Source: an uncultured Pseudomonas sp. (GTDB lineage Bacteria; Pseudomonadota; Gammaproteobacteria; Pseudomonadales; Pseudomonadaceae). From it: 64,000 nt of DNA. Where the stretch lies: NCBI RefSeq assembly GCF_946885955.1, contig NZ_CAMPHI010000031.1, positions 1 through 64,000 on the forward strand. The letters run 5' to 3'. Shown piece after piece: positions 37,868 to 46,405 of this stretch (positions are counted from its first letter, which is position 1; every line of letters starts with the position of its first letter). Made by a program: the position numbers and the translations under genes. The notes below the pieces were generated by a model. It did not search any database and had not been told where the DNA came from. It was given only the letters and a program-made list of their open reading frames with translations.

Positions 37868-37887
37868 TATTTTCACATTCGAACATG
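37868..37887 (+). promoter_or_regulatory. GlpR-like operator over the ybaK start codon
   Basis: TATTTTCACA (37868-37877) plus TTCGAACATG (37878-37887) match the GlpR 20-mer at 14 positions, the right half almost fully. It covers the ybaK ATG at 37885, so binding could block both ybaK-glpK and glpR. Confidence 0.5.
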
Positions 37888-38355
37888 ACCCCAGCGATCG
37901 ATCTGTTGAAGAAGCACCGGGCCGAGCATCGGGTGCACAGTTACAGCCACGACCCCAAGGCTGCGTCCTATGGGCTAGAGGCCGCGGAAAAGCTTGATCT
38001 GCAGCCCGAGCGGGTATTCAAGACACTGCTCGCGGCCAGCGAAAAGGGCGAGTTACTGGTAGCCGTGGTGCCGGTAGCAGGCAGTCTGGACCTCAAGGCC
38101 CTGGCCCTGGCGGCCAAGGTAAAAAAGGTCGAGATGGCCGATCCCGCGGCGGCGCAACGTTCCACCGGCTACCTGCTGGGCGGGATCAGCCCGTTGGGGC
38201 AGAAAAAAGCCTTGCGCACCTTTATCGACGTGTCCGCCGAGCAGTACCCGAGCATTTATGTCAGCGCCGGGCGGCGGGGGCTGGAGGTCGAATTGGCGGC
38301 CGAGGTGCTGGCGCAGTTGACCCGTGCGACCTTCGCGGCGCTTGGGCGGTCCTAG
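37885..38355 (+). CDS. ybaK: Cys-tRNA(Pro)/Cys-tRNA(Cys) deacylase YbaK
   Basis: A 156-residue trans-editing enzyme of the YbaK/EbsC family that clears mischarged Cys-tRNA(Pro). The features [22 protein letters not shown] and [16 protein letters not shown] are diagnostic. It is divergent from glpR and 52 bases before glpK on the same strand; a ybaK relative also flanks the glp genes of P. aeruginosa. The functional link to glycerol is unclear. Confidence 0.93.
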   Translation: MTPAIDLLKKHRAEHRVHSYSHDPKAASYGLEAAEKLDLQPERVFKTLLAASEKGELLVAVVPVAGSLDLKALALAAKVKKVEMADPAAAQRSTGYLLGGISPLGQKKALRTFIDVSAEQYPSIYVSAGRRGLEVELAAEVLAQLTRATFAALGRS

Positions 38356-38407
38356 GCCACACGCTGCAAGTCGAATAAATTCTACAATTACAACAAGGAA
38401 CCCTCGC

Positions 38408-39895
38408 ATGTCCCACTACCTGCTAGCCATCGACCAAGGCACCACCAGCAGCCGCGCTATCGTGTTCAGCCGCGAGGGCGAGCGGGTGGCGAGTGCGCAG
38501 CAGGAGTTCACCCAGTTTTTCCCGCATGACGGCTGGGTCGAGCATGAGGGCGAGGAGCTCTGGCAGAGCACCCTCCAGGTATGCCGCGAGGCGTTGCAGA
38601 GCAGCGGTGTCAGCGCCGAGCGGATCACCGCCATTGGCATCACCAACCAGCGTGAGACCACCCTGGTGTGGGATGCGCAAAGTGGCGAGCCGATCTACCG
38701 GGCGATCGTCTGGCAGGATCGTCGTACCGCCGACTACTGCGCCGAGCTGAAGGCCGCGGGCCATGAGCCGATGGTCGCAGCGAAAACCGGCCTGTTGATC
38801 GACCCGTATTTTTCCGCGACCAAGCTGCGCTGGATCCTGCATAACGTACCGGGCGCCCGCGAGCGTGCCGAACGCGGCGAGCTGCGCTTTGGCACCGTCG
38901 ATAGCTTCCTGCTGTGGCGCCTGACCGGCGGCCGCTCGCATAAAACCGACGCGAGCAACGCGTCGCGCACCTCGCTGTTTAATATCCACACCCAGCAATG
39001 GGACGAGGAATTGCTCGCGCTGTTCGGGATTCCCGCCAGCATGCTGCCCGAGGTGCTCGATTGCGCCGCCGAGTTCGGCCGTGTCGATGCCGAGTTGCTC
39101 GGCGCCGCGATACCGGTTTTGGGCATGGCGGGTGATCAGCAGGCGGCGCTGGTTGGCCAGGCGTGCTTTCAGCCCGGCATGGTCAAAAGCACTTATGGCA
39201 CCGGCTGCTTCATGATCCAGAACACCGGGGATACGCCGGTAACCTCGAAGAATCGCCTGCTCACCACCGTCGGCTATCGCCTGGGTGGCAAGGTCACCTA
39301 CGCCGTGGAGGGCAGCATCTTCGTTGCCGGCGCGGCGGTGCAATGGCTGCGCGACGGGATCAAGCTGATCAGCCATGCGCGCGACAGCGAGGCGCTGGCC
39401 GAGGCCACCGGCGAAGCCTGCGGAGTCTACCTGGTGCCGGCTTTTACCGGTCTCGGTGCACCTTATTGGGACCCGAAAGCCCGCGGCGCGATCTTCGGTC
39501 TGACCCGCGATACTGGGATCAAGGAAATCGTCACCGCCGGCCTGCAATCGGTGTGCTACCAGACCCGTGATCTGCTTGAAGCCATGCGCCAGGATGGCGC
39601 CGCCGAGCCCAGCGCATTGCGCGTGGATGGCGGCATGGTGGAGAACAACTGGGTCATGCAGTTTCTCGCCGACATTCTCGGCGTGCCGGTCGAGCGCCCC
39701 GTGGTCACCGAAACCACTGCGCTCGGCGTGGCCTATCTGGCGGGTTTGCAGGCCGGCCTGTACGAGGATCTGGAAAGCATCGCCAACCATTGGCATCGCC
39801 AGCAGCGCTTCGACCCGCGCATGGACGAGGTTCGCCGCGGCACACTTTATGAGGGTTGGCTGGATGCGGTGAAGCGGGTGCGCAGCGAAGGGTGA
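38408..39895 (+). CDS. glpK: Glycerol kinase GlpK
   Basis: A 495-residue FGGY-family kinase making sn-glycerol-3-phosphate. The start [20 protein letters not shown] is diagnostic, [12 protein letters not shown] and [10 protein letters not shown] follow, and the C-terminal ATP-site segment is present. It follows ybaK; the glycerol facilitator gene glpF that usually sits beside glpK is not in the window. An AAGGAA ribosome site precedes the ATG at 38408. Confidence 0.97.
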   Translation: MSHYLLAIDQGTTSSRAIVFSREGERVASAQQEFTQFFPHDGWVEHEGEELWQSTLQVCREALQSSGVSAERITAIGITNQRETTLVWDAQSGEPIYRAIVWQDRRTADYCAELKAAGHEPMVAAKTGLLIDPYFSATKLRWILHNVPGARERAERGELRFGTVDSFLLWRLTGGRSHKTDASNASRTSLFNIHTQQWDEELLALFGIPASMLPEVLDCAAEFGRVDAELLGAAIPVLGMAGDQQAALVGQACFQPGMVKSTYGTGCFMIQNTGDTPVTSKNRLLTTVGYRLGGKVTYAVEGSIFVAGAAVQWLRDGIKLISHARDSEALAEATGEACGVYLVPAFTGLGAPYWDPKARGAIFGLTRDTGIKEIVTAGLQSVCYQTRDLLEAMRQDGAAEPSALRVDGGMVENNWVMQFLADILGVPVERPVVTETTALGVAYLAGLQAGLYEDLESIANHWHRQQRFDPRMDEVRRGTLYEGWLDAVKRVRSEG

Positions 39896-39977
39896 GGCAC
39901 GCGTTTTCAGTTGTCAGCCGATAGTCGTTGCGAGCTGTCCACAGGTGTTTGAGGGATTGCGGGATCGGCACGGTCTC

Positions 39978-40062
39978 GTAGCCCGAATAAGCCTTAGGCG
40001 CAATCCGGGAGCGGTTTAACGCCGGGCATCGGCCCCGGATTTCATCCGGGCGACAGGGCTAC
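39978..40062. repeat. CCGGAT-family extragenic palindromes, copies 2 and 3
   Basis: GTAGCCCGAATAAGCC + TTAGGCGCAATCCGGG (39978-40009) is a near copy of 9640-9670, and CCCCGGATTTCATCCGGG (40033-40050) is a second hairpin. They fill the 234-base gap between glpK and the convergent PilJ-N gene; no other feature is visible. Confidence 0.65.
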
Positions 40063-40129
40063 AGGTCGCTCCATCTACGCGCCAAAGCATGGCGGCCACG
40101 GCCGCCCCTGCAGTCCCCTGGCAACCGTA

Positions 40130-40912
40130 TCAGCGACCGGCGAGCATTACCCCTTCGTATTGGCTGGTCAGTTCGTTCATCTGCCAGAGCAGGGTTTCGG
40201 TGGTGGTGGTGATCACCGTGGGCACATAGCGCGATTCCGCCGAGAGTTTGAAGCCGGCGCGGCTGAAGCGCCATTGCGCTTCGGCCTGACGCAGGCCCTT
40301 GGCGATATCCGGGGTGTTCTGGCTAGCCTGTTTCAGCTCGTCGAGCGCCACCTCGAATTCGCCGACCGCCTGGTTAAAGTTCTGCTGCAGGTCGGCGACC
40401 GGCAATTGCCAGCTGATGGCCAGGTAGAGTTTGGCGATACGCTGGCTGAGCATGCGCTGCCGGCCGCTGCGGTTGACCAGGCGGGCGCTCTGTCCGCCGC
40501 TGTGCTGCTCCAGCAGTTGCACCACCGACTCGCTCTGCATCAGCAAGCGATCACTGAGTTCGAGCACGCTCACGGCCTGCTGTTTGTCAGGGTGCGACAG
40601 CGCCAGTTCGCGGTATTGCTGCCAGGTTTGCCCGACTTCGCGCAGTGCGTTTTCGATCTGCGGTGTGGGCGCGTATTCGTTGAGTGCGAGGTAATTGCTC
40701 TCGAATTTGGCGATGCTTTGGTCGAGCTGCTGCGCGGCTTGATCGGGACGGATATCGGCGCCGATCATCAGGTAGGTTTTGGCGATACGCTGGCTGAGCA
40801 TGCGCTGCATGCCGGACAGGTTCATCGCTTCGGCGGCGCTGATCGCCGCCAGGCTGGGACCGCTGAACAGGGTGAGGCTGAGCAACAGGCCAGAAATGAT
40901 GGGCTTGAGCAT
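40130..40912 (-). CDS. Secreted protein with two PilJ-N (type IV pili transducer) domains
   Basis: A 260-residue protein with a signal peptide (ISGLLLSLTLFSGPSLA). The signature N-x-SG-x-QRMLSQRIAK-x-YL occurs twice (LSGMQRMLSQRIAK and RSGRQRMLSQRIAK), about 130 residues apart, the PilJ-N helical sensor fold. It has no membrane or signalling domain, unlike PilJ or MCPs. PilJ-N domains bind small anions or ligands in some chemoreceptors. It is downstream of the porin gene on the same strand. Confidence 0.8.
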   Translation of the reverse strand: MLKPIISGLLLSLTLFSGPSLAAISAAEAMNLSGMQRMLSQRIAKTYLMIGADIRPDQAAQQLDQSIAKFESNYLALNEYAPTPQIENALREVGQTWQQYRELALSHPDKQQAVSVLELSDRLLMQSESVVQLLEQHSGGQSARLVNRSGRQRMLSQRIAKLYLAISWQLPVADLQQNFNQAVGEFEVALDELKQASQNTPDIAKGLRQAEAQWRFSRAGFKLSAESRYVPTVITTTTETLLWQMNELTSQYEGVMLAGR

Positions 40913-40929
40913 GGTGAGTCTCCCGGAAG

Positions 40930-40951
40930 CCCGCAGCGCGGTCGCTGCGGG
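40930..40951 (-). terminator. Hairpin between porin and PilJ-N genes
   Basis: CCCGCAGCG (40930-40938) and CGCTGCGGG (40943-40951), 4-base loop. No T-run follows on the minus strand, so it may be an mRNA processing or attenuation hairpin. Confidence 0.4.
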
Positions 40952-40960
40952 CAAAATGGC

Positions 40961-40982
40961 AAAGGCCCCGCATGGCGGGGCC
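40961..40982 (-). terminator. Likely terminator of the porin gene
   Basis: GGCCCCGC (40964-40971), loop ATG, GCGGGGCC (40975-40982); on the minus strand TTT follows the stem. It lies 8 bases beyond the porin stop codon. The T-run is short, so read-through into the PilJ-N gene is possible. Confidence 0.5.
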
Positions 40983-40989
40983 AGGATCA

Positions 40990-42228
40990 TCAGTAGCTGT
41001 ACTGCAGTTGCACCCAGAGCTTGTCGGTATCCACGGCGAAGTCGTCGGCGTCGTAGCTGGCGTACTTGAGCAGGCCGGTCAGGCCCTTCACCCCTGGCAC
41101 CGCATGGGCATAGGAGAGGTCGAGTTCTTCGCCATACTGGCTGCTGCCTGTTTCGGCGCGGAAGTCGTGGTACCAGGCGGCCAGGGTGCCGCCGAACAGC
41201 GGCGCGCTGCCGCCGACATAGCTGTCCTCGATACCTGCGGGCGGCGTCAGCAGGAACACGTCGGCCCAGCCCTGAAACGCGTGCTTGGTCGCCAGCGGCG
41301 TCTGGAACGCGCGGTTACCCGGGCCCGCGTCGCCGCCGAGTACTTCGTAGCCACCTTTGAGAGAAACGCCTTTGACCGTGTAGCCCAGCTCGGCCAGGTA
41401 GTAGTCGCTGTCCTGGTCGCGGCTGTTGTCGGCATAGTCGCTGAGGTCGCGTTGTCTGGCATATTCCAGGGCGTAGCTGATGCCCGAGATAGCGCCGTTG
41501 AGGCGTAGGCCGGTGGTCTTGCTCGACTGACCGCCGGCGGCCAGGTTGTCGAGGCCCAGGCGGTACTGATAGGCGGTCGCGGTCAGTTCCGGCATCAACA
41601 CGTACTGGACGTTCAGCAGGTGGCTGTGGCCTTCGATATTGGCCTGGTTGGCGGCGGTGTCGAAGCGGCCATTGCCGGGGCCGAAGATGCTGTTGATATT
41701 GTCGATATAGGCGTAGGTCAGGGTCAGGCCGTCCAACGGTTTCAGCTGGCCGAGCACGCCGTCGTAGGTCTGTTCGTTCTGCCGCCAGGCCACGCCGCCG
41801 ACGAAGCGCTGGTTGTCCAGGTTGATGCGCTGGCGCCCGAGTACGGCGCTGCCGTACTTGTGGTCGTAGCGCAACAAGGCTTGATTGATTTCGCTGCCGT
41901 CCGGGTCGGCGACCACGGAGTAGTCGGTTTGGCCGTTGCGGAAATTGTTATAGGCGGCATCGCCGATACGGCTGACGTTATCCGCTTCGATCAGCGCCGA
42001 CAGGCCGTACCATTTTCCGCTCTGGAAACCGATGCGGGTGCGCACGGTTTGCGCATTGGCATGTTTAAGCGAGTTGTCCTGATCGACATGCTCGTAGCGG
42101 TAGCGTACATCGAGCAGCGGTTTGCCCTGGGTAAACAGGTTGCTGAACGCCTCCTCGGCGACAACGGCGTGGCTGATGGTGCTGCTGGCAACGGCCAGCG
42201 ACAGCAGGGACAGTTTGATCATGCGCAT
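40990..42228 (-). CDS. Outer-membrane porin (alginate-export-like fold)
   Basis: A 412-residue beta-barrel. The signal peptide (MIKLSLLSLAVASSTISHAV, cleaved before EEA) precedes strands such as DVRYRYEHVDQ, TVRTRIGFQSGK, LTLTYAYIDNINS and a final VQLQYSY with C-terminal aromatic. The pattern is that of the alginate-export/porin-like group, not OprD (lengths and motifs differ). The ligand is unknown; the neighbour is a PilJ-N protein, and a hairpin plus T-tract stands 30 bases upstream of the start. Confidence 0.8.
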   Translation of the reverse strand: MRMIKLSLLSLAVASSTISHAVVAEEAFSNLFTQGKPLLDVRYRYEHVDQDNSLKHANAQTVRTRIGFQSGKWYGLSALIEADNVSRIGDAAYNNFRNGQTDYSVVADPDGSEINQALLRYDHKYGSAVLGRQRINLDNQRFVGGVAWRQNEQTYDGVLGQLKPLDGLTLTYAYIDNINSIFGPGNGRFDTAANQANIEGHSHLLNVQYVLMPELTATAYQYRLGLDNLAAGGQSSKTTGLRLNGAISGISYALEYARQRDLSDYADNSRDQDSDYYLAELGYTVKGVSLKGGYEVLGGDAGPGNRAFQTPLATKHAFQGWADVFLLTPPAGIEDSYVGGSAPLFGGTLAAWYHDFRAETGSSQYGEELDLSYAHAVPGVKGLTGLLKYASYDADDFAVDTDKLWVQLQYSY

Positions 42229-42256
42229 AGCGGTCTTCCTGATAGGCCAAAAATGC

Positions 42257-42301
42257 AAAAAAAAAACGCCACGGCCCCCCTGTCTCGCTGAGAGAGGGAC
42301 C
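42257..42301 (-). terminator. Terminator-like hairpin with T10 in the porin leader
   Basis: On the minus strand a GC-rich imperfect stem (plus-strand 42273-42301, GGCCCCCC against GAGAGAGGGACC) is followed by GTGGCG and ten T (42266-42257). It lies 29 bases upstream of the porin ATG, where it would act as an attenuator rather than end a gene. No minus-strand gene ends here. Confidence 0.45.
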
Positions 42302-42569
42302 ATGACGTCGTTGTCGGATGTGTGTGGCAGGCACGCCGTTGTGCTGACCGGGGTTGGTCTTAGCAGAAGCCGTGCCAGAGGTCGTAGAGCGCCGGATTCC
42401 GGCCGTTTACGCAGGTGTTCGCGGATTTTTCACCGGTTTTCATGCACCGTGCTCGTTCGCCGCGCCTTCAGACAGTGCAGCTGTACCGGCATAATTGCCC
42501 GCCGCTGTGGCGGTCGCTGCAGCTGCCTATGCGGCATCTTCTGTTGACCAAGGATCAGGAGCTTTACCG

Positions 42570-43376
42570 ATGCATCTCGAATTCCACCAAGTCGATGCTT
42601 TTACCAGCAGGCCTTTCGCTGGCAACCCGGCCATGGTTTACCGCCTGGACAGCTGGCTCAGCCCAGCGCTGATGCAGCAGATCGCCGCCGAGCACAACCT
42701 TGCGGAAACCGCTTTCGTGGTGAAGGAGGGCGCGCGCTGGCATATCCGCTGGTTTACCCCGAATGCTGAAGTCCCGCTGTGCGGCCATGCCACGCTGGCC
42801 ACTGCGCTGGTGTTGTTCGAGCAGTACGGCGAGACTGATGCAACGCTCGATTTCACCTGTCAGTCGGGTGCGCTACGGGTGACCCGCGAAGGCGCGCGGT
42901 TGGTATTGGATTTCCCCGTGCGGGCGATACAGCGCTGGGATTCGCAGGGTGCGGTCGAGCGTGCGCTGGGAATGCAGCCGCAGGAAGTCTGGGCGCTATA
43001 TGGCCAGGAGGGTATTCAGGAGCTGTTGGCGGTTTTGCCGAGCGAGGCGGCCGTGCGCGATTTTCAACCGAATCTACCGGCGCTTGCCGAGTTGCCGGGC
43101 CTGGGTATGTTGATCAGCGCCGCGGGCGAGCATCACGATTTCGTTTCGCGCTACTTCGCCCCCTTCATCGGCATCGACGAGGATCCGGTCACCGGTTCGA
43201 CCCATTGCATGCTCGTGCCTTACTGGGCCGAGCGTCTGGGCAAGAGCGAATTGAGCGCGTTCCAGTGTTCGGCCCGCGGCGGTGAATTGCTGTGTCGGCT
43301 GGAGGGCGATCGGGTGAAGATCGCCGGTCAGGCGGTGCTGGTCGCCAGCGGCCGGTTGTATCTGCCCGAGGCTTGA
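42570..43376 (+). CDS. PhzF-family isomerase
   Basis: A 268-residue protein of the PhzF (trans-2,3-dihydro-3-hydroxyanthranilate isomerase) superfamily. The opening HQVDAFTSRPFAGNPAMV, the active-site Glu in NLAETAFV, RWFTPNAEVPLCGHATLA and the C-terminal DEDPVTGSTHCMLVPYW are all present. No phenazine genes are near, so it is a stand-alone homologue with unknown substrate. CAGGAG precedes the ATG at 42570. Confidence 0.9.
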   Translation: MHLEFHQVDAFTSRPFAGNPAMVYRLDSWLSPALMQQIAAEHNLAETAFVVKEGARWHIRWFTPNAEVPLCGHATLATALVLFEQYGETDATLDFTCQSGALRVTREGARLVLDFPVRAIQRWDSQGAVERALGMQPQEVWALYGQEGIQELLAVLPSEAAVRDFQPNLPALAELPGLGMLISAAGEHHDFVSRYFAPFIGIDEDPVTGSTHCMLVPYWAERLGKSELSAFQCSARGGELLCRLEGDRVKIAGQAVLVASGRLYLPEA

Positions 43377-43408
43377 TCGCTGTTGGCGTTCTGACTGGGT
43401 GAGAGATA

Positions 43409-43425
43409 CCCGGATTGCATCCGGG
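43409..43425. repeat. CCGGAT-family extragenic palindrome, copy 4
   Basis: CCCGGAT-TGC-ATCCGGG, perfect, between convergent phzF-like and ABC ATPase genes. Confidence 0.6.
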
Positions 43426-43455
43426 CTTCGAAAGCTTGGCGGGTTGGAAAGCCTG

Positions 43456-44562
43456 CTAGCTGTCGCTGCTATAGCGGCGCACGCCCGATTCACCGAGGTC
43501 GACCTGAGTCGCAACGCTGCCGGGTGCGGGGAAGATCACCAGATGGTCGGCAGCGACGCGGATGCCGACGGACTCGCCAGGCAGGTGGTCGGCATGGCTG
43601 GGGAAGATCGATTCCAGCTGGCTGCCCGTCGGCAGTTGCAGGCGATACAGGGTGGCGGCACCGAGGAAGGTCTTGCCGACTATCAATGCCTTGAGCGGGC
43701 TGTCCGGCTGGTAAACGATATCGTCGGGGCGCAACAGCACATCCACGGCGCTACCGCTCGGCCAGATATAGGCACGGTTACCGTGAATCACGCCGAGTTC
43801 GGTCTGTACCGTGTCCGGGCTGAGCAACTGTCCGCGAATGAAATAGCCCTGGCCGATAAAGCTCGCGACAAACGGCGTCAACGGCTCGTGGTAGAGGTTG
43901 TAGGGGGTATCCCACTGCTCCAGCTTGCCCTGTTTGAAGACGCCGACATGATCGCTGACGGCGAACGCTTCTTCCTGATCGTGGGTAACCAGAATGGCGC
44001 TGGTGCCGCGACTCTTGAGAATGTCACGGACTTCGCGACTTAAACGCCTGCGCAGTTCGCCATCGAGGTTGGAGAAGGGTTCGTCGAGCAGCAGCAGGCG
44101 CGGCTCCGGGGCCAGGGCGCGAGCCAGGGCGACACGTTGCTGTTGCCCGCCGGACAGTTCATGGGGATAGCGCTTGCCCAGGTGTTCGAGCTTGACCAGC
44201 TCCAGCAACTCGTCGGTGATGCGTTTGCAGTCAGGCTGCTTGCGGATGCCGAAACCGATGTTCTCGCTGACCGTCAGGTGCGGGAACAGGGCGTAATCCT
44301 GAAACACCATGCCGATCCGACGTTTCTCCGGCGCGAGGGTGTAGCCCGCCCGGGAAATCACTTCGTCGGCCAGCAGGATTTCGCCTTCGAGAACCTGCTC
44401 GAAGCCAGCGATCGCCCGCAATGTGGTGGTCTTGCCGCAGCCGGAGGGGCCGAGCAGGCAGCCTATATCGCCGGCATTGAGGTGCAGATTGAGGTTCTGC
44501 ACGACCCTGTGTTCGTGATAGCCGCAATTCAGCTCGCGCAGTTTCAGCAGCGCCTGACTCAT
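43456..44562 (-). CDS. ABC transporter ATPase (FbpC/PotA class)
   Basis: A 368-residue importer ATPase. Walker A GPSGCGKT, signature [15 protein letters not shown], Walker [13 protein letters not shown] and VTHDQEEAF are intact; the C-terminal TOBE region follows. Its substrate (iron, polyamine or other) is not clear. It overlaps argF by 4 bases (ATGA), and the homologous gene follows argF in P. aeruginosa, so it is co-translated with an arginine gene although a functional link is unproven. Confidence 0.9.
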   Translation of the reverse strand: MSQALLKLRELNCGYHEHRVVQNLNLHLNAGDIGCLLGPSGCGKTTTLRAIAGFEQVLEGEILLADEVISRAGYTLAPEKRRIGMVFQDYALFPHLTVSENIGFGIRKQPDCKRITDELLELVKLEHLGKRYPHELSGGQQQRVALARALAPEPRLLLLDEPFSNLDGELRRRLSREVRDILKSRGTSAILVTHDQEEAFAVSDHVGVFKQGKLEQWDTPYNLYHEPLTPFVASFIGQGYFIRGQLLSPDTVQTELGVIHGNRAYIWPSGSAVDVLLRPDDIVYQPDSPLKALIVGKTFLGAATLYRLQLPTGSQLESIFPSHADHLPGESVGIRVAADHLVIFPAPGSVATQVDLGESGVRRYSSDS

Positions 44563-45479
44563 GCGTGGTGGTAAGCCGGCTCGACCAGAAATTCGAGCAA
44601 CGCCTTTTGTGCGTGCAAACGGTTTTCCGCCTGGTCCCATGCAACCGAGCGCGGGTCGTCGAGCAGGTCTTGGCTGATTTCCTCGCCGCGGTGTGCCGGC
44701 AGGCAATGCAGGAACAGCACGTCTTCTGCGGCGCTGTCGAGCAGTGCACGGGTGACCTGATAGGGCTTGAACAGCTTGTGACGTTCGGCGATCTCTTCTT
44801 CCTGGCCCATCGATGCCCACACGTCCGTGGTAACCAGGTGCGCGCCTTTCACGGCTTCAAGCGGATCGCGCAGAACCTGCACCCGCTCGCCAGCGCTGGC
44901 GAGGAAGGCGGCGTTCGGCTCGTAGCCCTCCGGGCAGGCCACGCGCAGATTGAAGTCGAACTGTTCGGCGGCTTCTATATAAGAGTTGCACATGTTATTG
45001 CCGTCGCCGATCCAGGCCACTGTCTTGCCCTTGATGCTGCCGCGGTGTTCCAGAAATGTCTGCATGTCGGCGAGCAACTGGCACGGATGCAGGTCATCGG
45101 AAAGGCCGTTGATCACCGGTACGCGGGAGTTGGCGGCGAATTCGGTCAGGTTGCTGTGGGCGAAGGTACGGATCATCACCGCATCGAGCATGCGCGACAT
45201 GACGATGGCGGCGTCGCCAATCGGCTCGCCGCGGCCCAGCTGGGTGTCGCGCGGCGAGAGAAAGATCGCCTGGCCACCGAGCTGGATCATCCCGGCTTCG
45301 AACGACAAGCGGGTACGGGTCGAGGCTTTCTCGAAGATCATTCCCAGGACGCGGTTCTTCAGCGGCTCGAACAGCAGGCCACGGTTGCGCAAGTCCTTCA
45401 ACTCGATGGCTCGGCGGATCAGGCTCACCAGCTCTTGCGGTGTGCAGTCCTTCAGCGAGAGGAAGTGTCTTGCGCTCAT
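44559..45479 (-). CDS. argF: Ornithine carbamoyltransferase ArgF
   Basis: A 306-residue anabolic enzyme that makes citrulline from ornithine and carbamoyl phosphate. The carbamoyl-phosphate motif STRTRLSFE (about 54-62), HPCQLLAD and [11 protein letters not shown] are seen. It is first of the argF-ABC pair. A promoter and ArgR-like sequence lie 110-150 bases upstream. Confidence 0.96.
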   Translation of the reverse strand: MSARHFLSLKDCTPQELVSLIRRAIELKDLRNRGLLFEPLKNRVLGMIFEKASTRTRLSFEAGMIQLGGQAIFLSPRDTQLGRGEPIGDAAIVMSRMLDAVMIRTFAHSNLTEFAANSRVPVINGLSDDLHPCQLLADMQTFLEHRGSIKGKTVAWIGDGNNMCNSYIEAAEQFDFNLRVACPEGYEPNAAFLASAGERVQVLRDPLEAVKGAHLVTTDVWASMGQEEEIAERHKLFKPYQVTRALLDSAAEDVLFLHCLPAHRGEEISQDLLDDPRSVAWDQAENRLHAQKALLEFLVEPAYHHA

Positions 45480-45591
45480 GGTTCATACCTTTTGACAGCG
45501 GAGCGTAGGTTTGCCGGCCGGACTTAACGGAGGAAATGGCGAGACCTACGGCTGGGGGCCGCACAATGCGACGAAACGGGGAAGGCGCGAT

Positions 45592-45626
45592 CTTATAAGC
45601 AAATGACGAGCAGGCGCAAATCGACA
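45592..45626 (-). promoter_or_regulatory. argF promoter with possible ArgR box
   Basis: Read on the minus strand: -35 TTGCGC (plus 45614-45619) and -10 TATAAG (45592-45597), 16-base spacer. TGTCGATTTGCG overlapping the -35 resembles the ArgR half-site TGTCGC, and CGTCATTTGCTTATAA may be the second. The 329-base argF-lipoprotein gap has no other clear feature, apart from TGTCACAAAACGGACA at about 45681-45696. Confidence 0.4.
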
Positions 45627-45808
45627 GCCTTATTGCTCTACAGGGGCTCTGTGTAAGTCATTGTCCCGATTCGTTGTGCGAGATGTCACAAAACGGACAT
45701 CTACGCTTGCCCGCTCTAGATAGGGCTTCTAGGATGCGCCCGCCTTTTCGGGCAATGCATTGCCCCCGCAATGGGGTATCCATGGAATGTTATGCAAAGG
45801 AGTTTTGC

Positions 45809-46240
45809 ATGAAACGCATCGCAACTATCGCCACTATCTCCGCTTTTGCCTTGCTGACTGGCTGTGCCAGCCAGAACGTTAGTCAGCCAGCAGTGCCGTT
45901 GAACGGCACCGTTGAGACCAACCTCAAGGCCGATGTGAAAGTGGGCGAAACCATCTCCGGTGAGTCCTCGGTGAACATCCTGTTCAATGTGTTCAAGCTG
46001 GGTGGTGATACCCAGTTCGCCGACGGCGTCACCTACGGTGGTAGCGAAGGTGGTTTTGCTCTGGGTCTCGACCCGGTTGCATCCGCCAAATCCGCCGCTG
46101 CTTACAAGGCAGTCATGGCTTCGGGTGCCGACGTGATCGTCGCCCCGCGTTACGAAGTGAAGGTTCAAGATTACTTCGTATACAAGACCGTGCATGTCAA
46201 GGTAACCGGCAACAAAGGCACCGTGACCGCAATTCGCTAA
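45809..46240 (+). CDS. Putative lipoprotein of unknown function
   Basis: A 143-residue protein with signal peptide and lipobox LLTGC (lipid-modified Cys at 19). The mature part is beta-rich, with the motif GGDTQFADGVTYGG, and ends in a basic strand. I do not recognise the family. AAAGGAG precedes the ATG at 45809. It stands alone, followed by a stem-loop. Confidence 0.7.
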   Translation: MKRIATIATISAFALLTGCASQNVSQPAVPLNGTVETNLKADVKVGETISGESSVNILFNVFKLGGDTQFADGVTYGGSEGGFALGLDPVASAKSAAAYKAVMASGADVIVAPRYEVKVQDYFVYKTVHVKVTGNKGTVTAIR

Positions 46241-46277
46241 GAATCGCTGTTACTGAGAACCTTCAGGTTCTCCGCCT

Positions 46278-46306
46278 GAATCGGCCGGCATGATGCCGGC
46301 CGATTC
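46278..46306 (+). terminator. Hairpin after the lipoprotein gene
   Basis: GAATCGGCCGGCA, loop TGA, TGCCGGCCGATTC: 13 perfect pairs, but no T-run after it, so it is a partial terminator at best. Confidence 0.5.
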
Positions 46307-46405
46307 ATAAGACGAACGCTACTGGCATCGTTCCCCTCCAGTCTCCATAGTCCTATTCGTACCGACCCATAGCAGTCGTCCCGAACAAGAATATGAGGCT
46401 AGGCC

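Noticed and set aside
42570..43376. Phenazine biosynthesis gene phzF proper
   Set aside because: No other phenazine gene is present; the protein is a general family member.
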